In this document: in pieces, positions 7,401 through 8,368 of the stretch
Layout of the letters: every line of letters begins with the position of its first letter
How positions within the stretch are numbered: position 1 is the stretch's first letter
From: Helicobacteraceae bacterium
GTDB taxonomy: Bacteria > Campylobacterota > Campylobacteria > Campylobacterales > SZUA-545
Assembly: GCA_031282285.1 (NCBI GenBank)
Contig: JAITEA010000001.1
Coordinates: 1 to 8,368 of the forward strand
Direction: 5' to 3'
Length of the DNA: 8,368 bases
The notes under the pieces: generated by a model
The model's input: only the letters and a program-made list of their open reading frames with translations
What the model was told of the DNA's origin: nothing
Database searches by the model: none
Translations under genes and position numbers: made by a program

Positions 7401-7490
7401 TCCCCTTTTTACCTTTCGCTTCTCGCAGTTTTTATCTTTATTACCGCCTTCCCCAAATATCCCCCTCTTGCACCCTTTTACCCTCCCTAC
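7401..7490 (+). terminator. C-rich, G-poor tract after gspE, candidate Rho-utilisation region
   Basis: Over these 90 bases I count 37 C and 5 G on the coding strand, starting directly after the gspE stop. Known Rho-loading regions are C-rich, G-poor and unstructured. No intrinsic terminator hairpin with a T-run follows the operon. The Rho role is an inference from composition only. Confidence 0.35.
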
Positions 7491-7597
7491 GAGAGCGTCG
7501 CGTTCCGCGCCGCTTCCTACGCGATACCTTGCTCCCTGCGGGAGATTCGGTCGGTGGCTTCGCCCCCCCCCCCCCGATAAGGGGGGGGGAGGTTTTG
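7488..7597 (+). repeat. dispersed hairpin repeat, copy A
   Basis: The copy starts TACGAGAGCGTCGCGTTCCGC and ends with a C-run of 13 (7563-7575), the loop GATAA and a G-run of 9 (7581-7589), then A and GGTTTTG. Between the two parts is an extra segment of about 45 bases, absent from copies B and C, with its own small hairpin CTCCC-TGC-GGGAG (7532-7544). The first 21 bases match the inverted copy C at 18 of 21 positions. Confidence 0.6.
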
Positions 7598-7640
7598 TGC
7601 CTTAATCCCCTCAATTTGGGCTTTTATATAACCTCAAATC

Positions 7641-7694
7641 TACGAGCTCCGCTTCACCTTCCCCCCCTGACAAGGGGGGATTGAGGGGGGTTTG
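7641..7694 (+). repeat. dispersed hairpin repeat, copy B
   Basis: The copy starts TACGAGCTCCGCTTC, then a C-run of 7 (7661-7667), the loop TGACAA, a G-run of 6 (7674-7679), ATTGA, another G-run and TTTG. It has the same order of elements as copy C but a shorter head. Such C-run/G-run elements recur between genes in many genomes and give spurious translations such as NPPQSPLVRGG. Confidence 0.55.
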
Positions 7695-7723
7695 TCAATT
7701 CCTGCGGATCGCGCCAGCATTGT

Positions 7724-7790
7724 GTCATTTCCGCGACGAAGCGATATCCCCGAAGGAAGCGTTTATCGCGGAGGCAGGCGGGAATCCATC
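7724..7790. repeat. intergenic repeat with GTCATTTCCGCG and GCGGGAATCC ends
   Basis: The ends GTCATTTCCGCG (7724-7735) and GGCGGGAATCCATC (7777-7790) are imperfect inverted repeats resembling the widespread GTCATTCCCGCG...GCGGGAATCCA intergenic repeats. The interior contains two related segments, GAAGCGATATC and GAAGCGTTTATC, spaced about 16-17 bases apart, so the element looks internally duplicated. No gene is supported here. Confidence 0.4.
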
Positions 7791-7823
7791 TCCAAAACTT
7801 ACGAACCGCGATCGGTTTTGGAG
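7790..7823. other. inverted repeat with an alternative inner hairpin
   Basis: CTCCAAAAC (7790-7798) and GTTTTGGAG (7815-7823) are perfect 9-base inverted repeats around 16 bases. An inner hairpin, AACCG (7804-7808), loop CGAT, CGGTT (7813-7817), shares bases with the outer right arm, so the two structures exclude each other. It could be an RNA switch, a protein site or a repeat end; nothing here tells which. Confidence 0.4.
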
Positions 7824-7896
7824 CGCGATCTTTCTCGCTATTTCGCGTCCTTAGAAGCTTTGTTATCAATTCTTAAGTTTTTGAATTAGTTGAAAG

Positions 7897-7926
7897 TTGA
7901 CAGAATTGAGAAAGAATTGAAATACT
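7897..7926 (+). promoter_or_regulatory. candidate sigma-70 promoter in the AT-rich block
   Basis: TTGACA (7897-7902) is a perfect -35 box. AATACT (7921-7926), matching TATAAT at 4 of 6 positions, follows after 18 bases. Transcription would begin near 7933, just before the hairpin at 7940-7967. The setting is AT-rich, so a chance match is possible. Confidence 0.35.
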
Positions 7927-7939
7927 AAAGCATTTTACG

Positions 7940-7967
7940 AAGAAAGAGGCTTTGTTGGCTCTTTCTT
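7940..7967 (+). terminator. 9-bp perfect hairpin, weak terminator or attenuator candidate
   Basis: AAGAAAGAG (7940-7948) pairs perfectly with CTCTTTCTT (7959-7967) across a 10-base loop, and TTACTTTC rather than a clean T-run follows. The stem has few G-C pairs, so it is weak as an intrinsic terminator. Its place about 10 bases after the predicted start site suggests an attenuator or a very short RNA. Confidence 0.3.
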
Positions 7968-8009
7968 ACTTTCTGGAATACGCCAAAGAAATCTTTAAGG
8001 TTAGAACGC

Positions 8010-8015
8010 TATAAT
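8010..8015 (+). promoter_or_regulatory. TATAAT box upstream of the CRISPR-like repeats
   Basis: This is a perfect TATAAT, 91 bases before the first repeat and on the same strand as the inferred array transcript. No -35 element is visible at 16-18 bases. It would start an RNA near 8022 that runs through both repeats. Confidence 0.35.
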
Positions 8016-8106
8016 TTAGCCAGCTTTTGGTCATTAGTAACGAATATCGACGGCTAAAGGGTTTGTTGATAGTCTCAAAGTATCAAAAAACGCTAAGCCC
8101 GTAAGG

Positions 8107-8212
8107 GTTTCACTTAGACCCGATTTTTAGGGGATTGAGACAACAATTTCAAGAATGTCGCCTACTATCTCCAGCGGTTACACTTAGACCCGATTTTAAG
8201 GGGAATTGAGGC
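8107..8212 (+). CRISPR. minimal CRISPR-like array: two repeats, one spacer
   Basis: Repeat 1 (8107-8141, 35 bases) begins GTTTCACTTAGACCCG and ends AGGGGATTGAGAC. Repeat 2 (8177-8212, 36 bases) begins GTTACACTTAGACCCG and ends GGGGAATTGAGGC. They differ at three positions plus one inserted A. The unit length is 70, with a unique 35-base spacer at 8142-8176. The ends GTTTCA and TTGAGAC form an imperfect inverted repeat, and ATTGAGAC resembles the ATTGAAAC 8-base tag of type I and III crRNAs. This sets the orientation as plus, so repeat 2 is the distal, degenerate one, as is usual at array ends. No cas gene lies in the window. With only two copies, a chance pair or another dispersed repeat cannot be excluded. 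Confidence 0.55.
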
Positions 8213-8214
8213 GC

Positions 8215-8277
8215 TAAACCCCCTAACCCCCCTTATTCGGGGGGGGGCGAAACGGAGCGGAACGCTACGCTCGCATA
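8215..8277 (-). repeat. dispersed hairpin repeat, copy C (inverted)
   Basis: On the minus strand the copy starts TATGCGAGCGTAGCGTTCCGC, then TCCGTTTCG, a C-run of 9 ending at plus position 8239, the loop GAATAA, a G-run of 6 (plus 8227-8232), TTA, GGGGG and TTTAG. The head matches copy A at 18 of 21 bases and the tail order matches copy B. It begins about 2 bases after the second CRISPR-like repeat and faces copies A and B. Confidence 0.6.
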
Positions 8278-8303
8278 AGGAATTATTGCGCGCAAGGGGA
8301 GGG

Positions 8304-8368
8304 TTAGTCCGCGATCTTGTCCTCGTCGTCGTCGATCTCCTCTTTGGGACAGTTGGCTATCGAAACCA
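8304..8368 (-). CDS. C-terminal end of an unidentified protein
   Basis: On the minus strand the last 20 codons read VSIANCPKEEIDDDEDKIAD and end with TAA at 8306-8304; the rest lies beyond the window. An acidic Glu/Asp tail after a Cys-Pro is visible. Codon choice (GAC, ATC, GCG) matches the operon genes, which supports coding. The gene would converge on the non-coding region. Twenty codons are too few to name a family, and the plus strand is also open here, so the call is tentative. Confidence 0.4.
   Translation of the reverse strand, partial: VSIANCPKEEIDDDEDKIAD

Larger units (their letters stand above)
7861..8106 (+). other. AT-rich block before the CRISPR-like repeats, candidate leader
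   Basis: By hand count 81 of 240 bases (34%) in 7861-8100 are G or C, falling to 25% in 7861-7920, against values above 50% in sampled operon sequence. No gene is supported. The block lies directly upstream of the first CRISPR-like repeat in the orientation implied by the repeat's ATTGAGAC end, and it carries promoter-like boxes. CRISPR leaders are typically AT-rich and contain the array promoter, so the position fits. The role is inference. Confidence 0.4.

Noticed and set aside
7339..7605. 88-codon plus-strand frame across the end of gspE and the C-rich tract
   Set aside because: It is Pro/Leu low-complexity from pyrimidine-rich DNA and repeat copy A, and it starts inside gspE in another frame.
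7654..7889. Open frames of 71 codons (minus) and 65 codons (plus)
   Set aside because: Both are translations of intergenic repeats (NPPQSPLVRGG-type and RRESISKTYE-type peptides), with no domain or ribosome-binding site.
8037..8071. A third, upstream CRISPR-like repeat one 70-base unit before repeat 1
   Set aside because: Base-by-base comparison gives about one third identity, near chance, so only two repeats are supported.
7401..8303. tRNA, rRNA or transposase gene in the non-coding block
   Set aside because: I found no cloverleaf pattern, no rRNA-like sequence and no long coding frame; only repeats and promoter-like elements are visible.

Overview
The window comes from a Gram-negative bacterium, because it encodes an outer-membrane secretin and a lipoprotein. 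Coding DNA sampled by hand is above 50% G+C, rich in GCG/CGC and GATC-containing codons. Protein architecture and the order PDZ protein, secretin, ATPase resemble the reduced type II secretion (T2SS)/DNA-uptake clusters of Campylobacterota (ctsR-ctsD-ctsE in Campylobacter). I hold that phylum only at moderate confidence, since the base composition is high for it.

Layout. Positions 1-323 (minus strand) hold the start of a small lipoprotein gene with its own TATAAT box. A short divergent intergenic region (324-487) follows, with a 10-bp-period direct repeat and a promoter-like element for the opposite direction. Positions 488-7400 (plus strand) hold six genes, each overlapping the next by 7-20 bases: a large GspL/PilN-like inner-membrane protein with an unusual polytopic N-terminus, a small GspM/PilO-like protein, a small GspN-like envelope protein, GspC (HR + PDZ), GspD secretin and GspE ATPase. 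Together they would form a platform (L, M), a trans-periplasmic connector (C), an outer-membrane channel (D) and a cytoplasmic motor (E). GspF, the pseudopilins and a prepilin peptidase are not in the window.

Positions 7401-8303 contain no convincing gene. They hold a C-rich/G-poor tract just after gspE, three copies of a dispersed repeat built on a C-run/G-run hairpin (two direct, one inverted), a repeat resembling the GTCATTCCCGCG/GCGGGAATCC type, a pair of alternative hairpins, and an AT-rich block (34% G+C by hand count over 7861-8100) that ends in two copies of a 35-36 base CRISPR-like repeat around one 35-base spacer. Inverted repeat copies A and C bracket this non-coding block.

Positions 8304-8368 (minus strand) probably hold the last 20 codons of another gene with an acidic C-terminus.

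Most worth a second look: the two-repeat CRISPR-like locus with its AT-rich leader, without cas genes in the window; the GspL-like protein fused to a roughly eight-helix membrane domain; and the inverted hairpin repeats bracketing the CRISPR-like locus.
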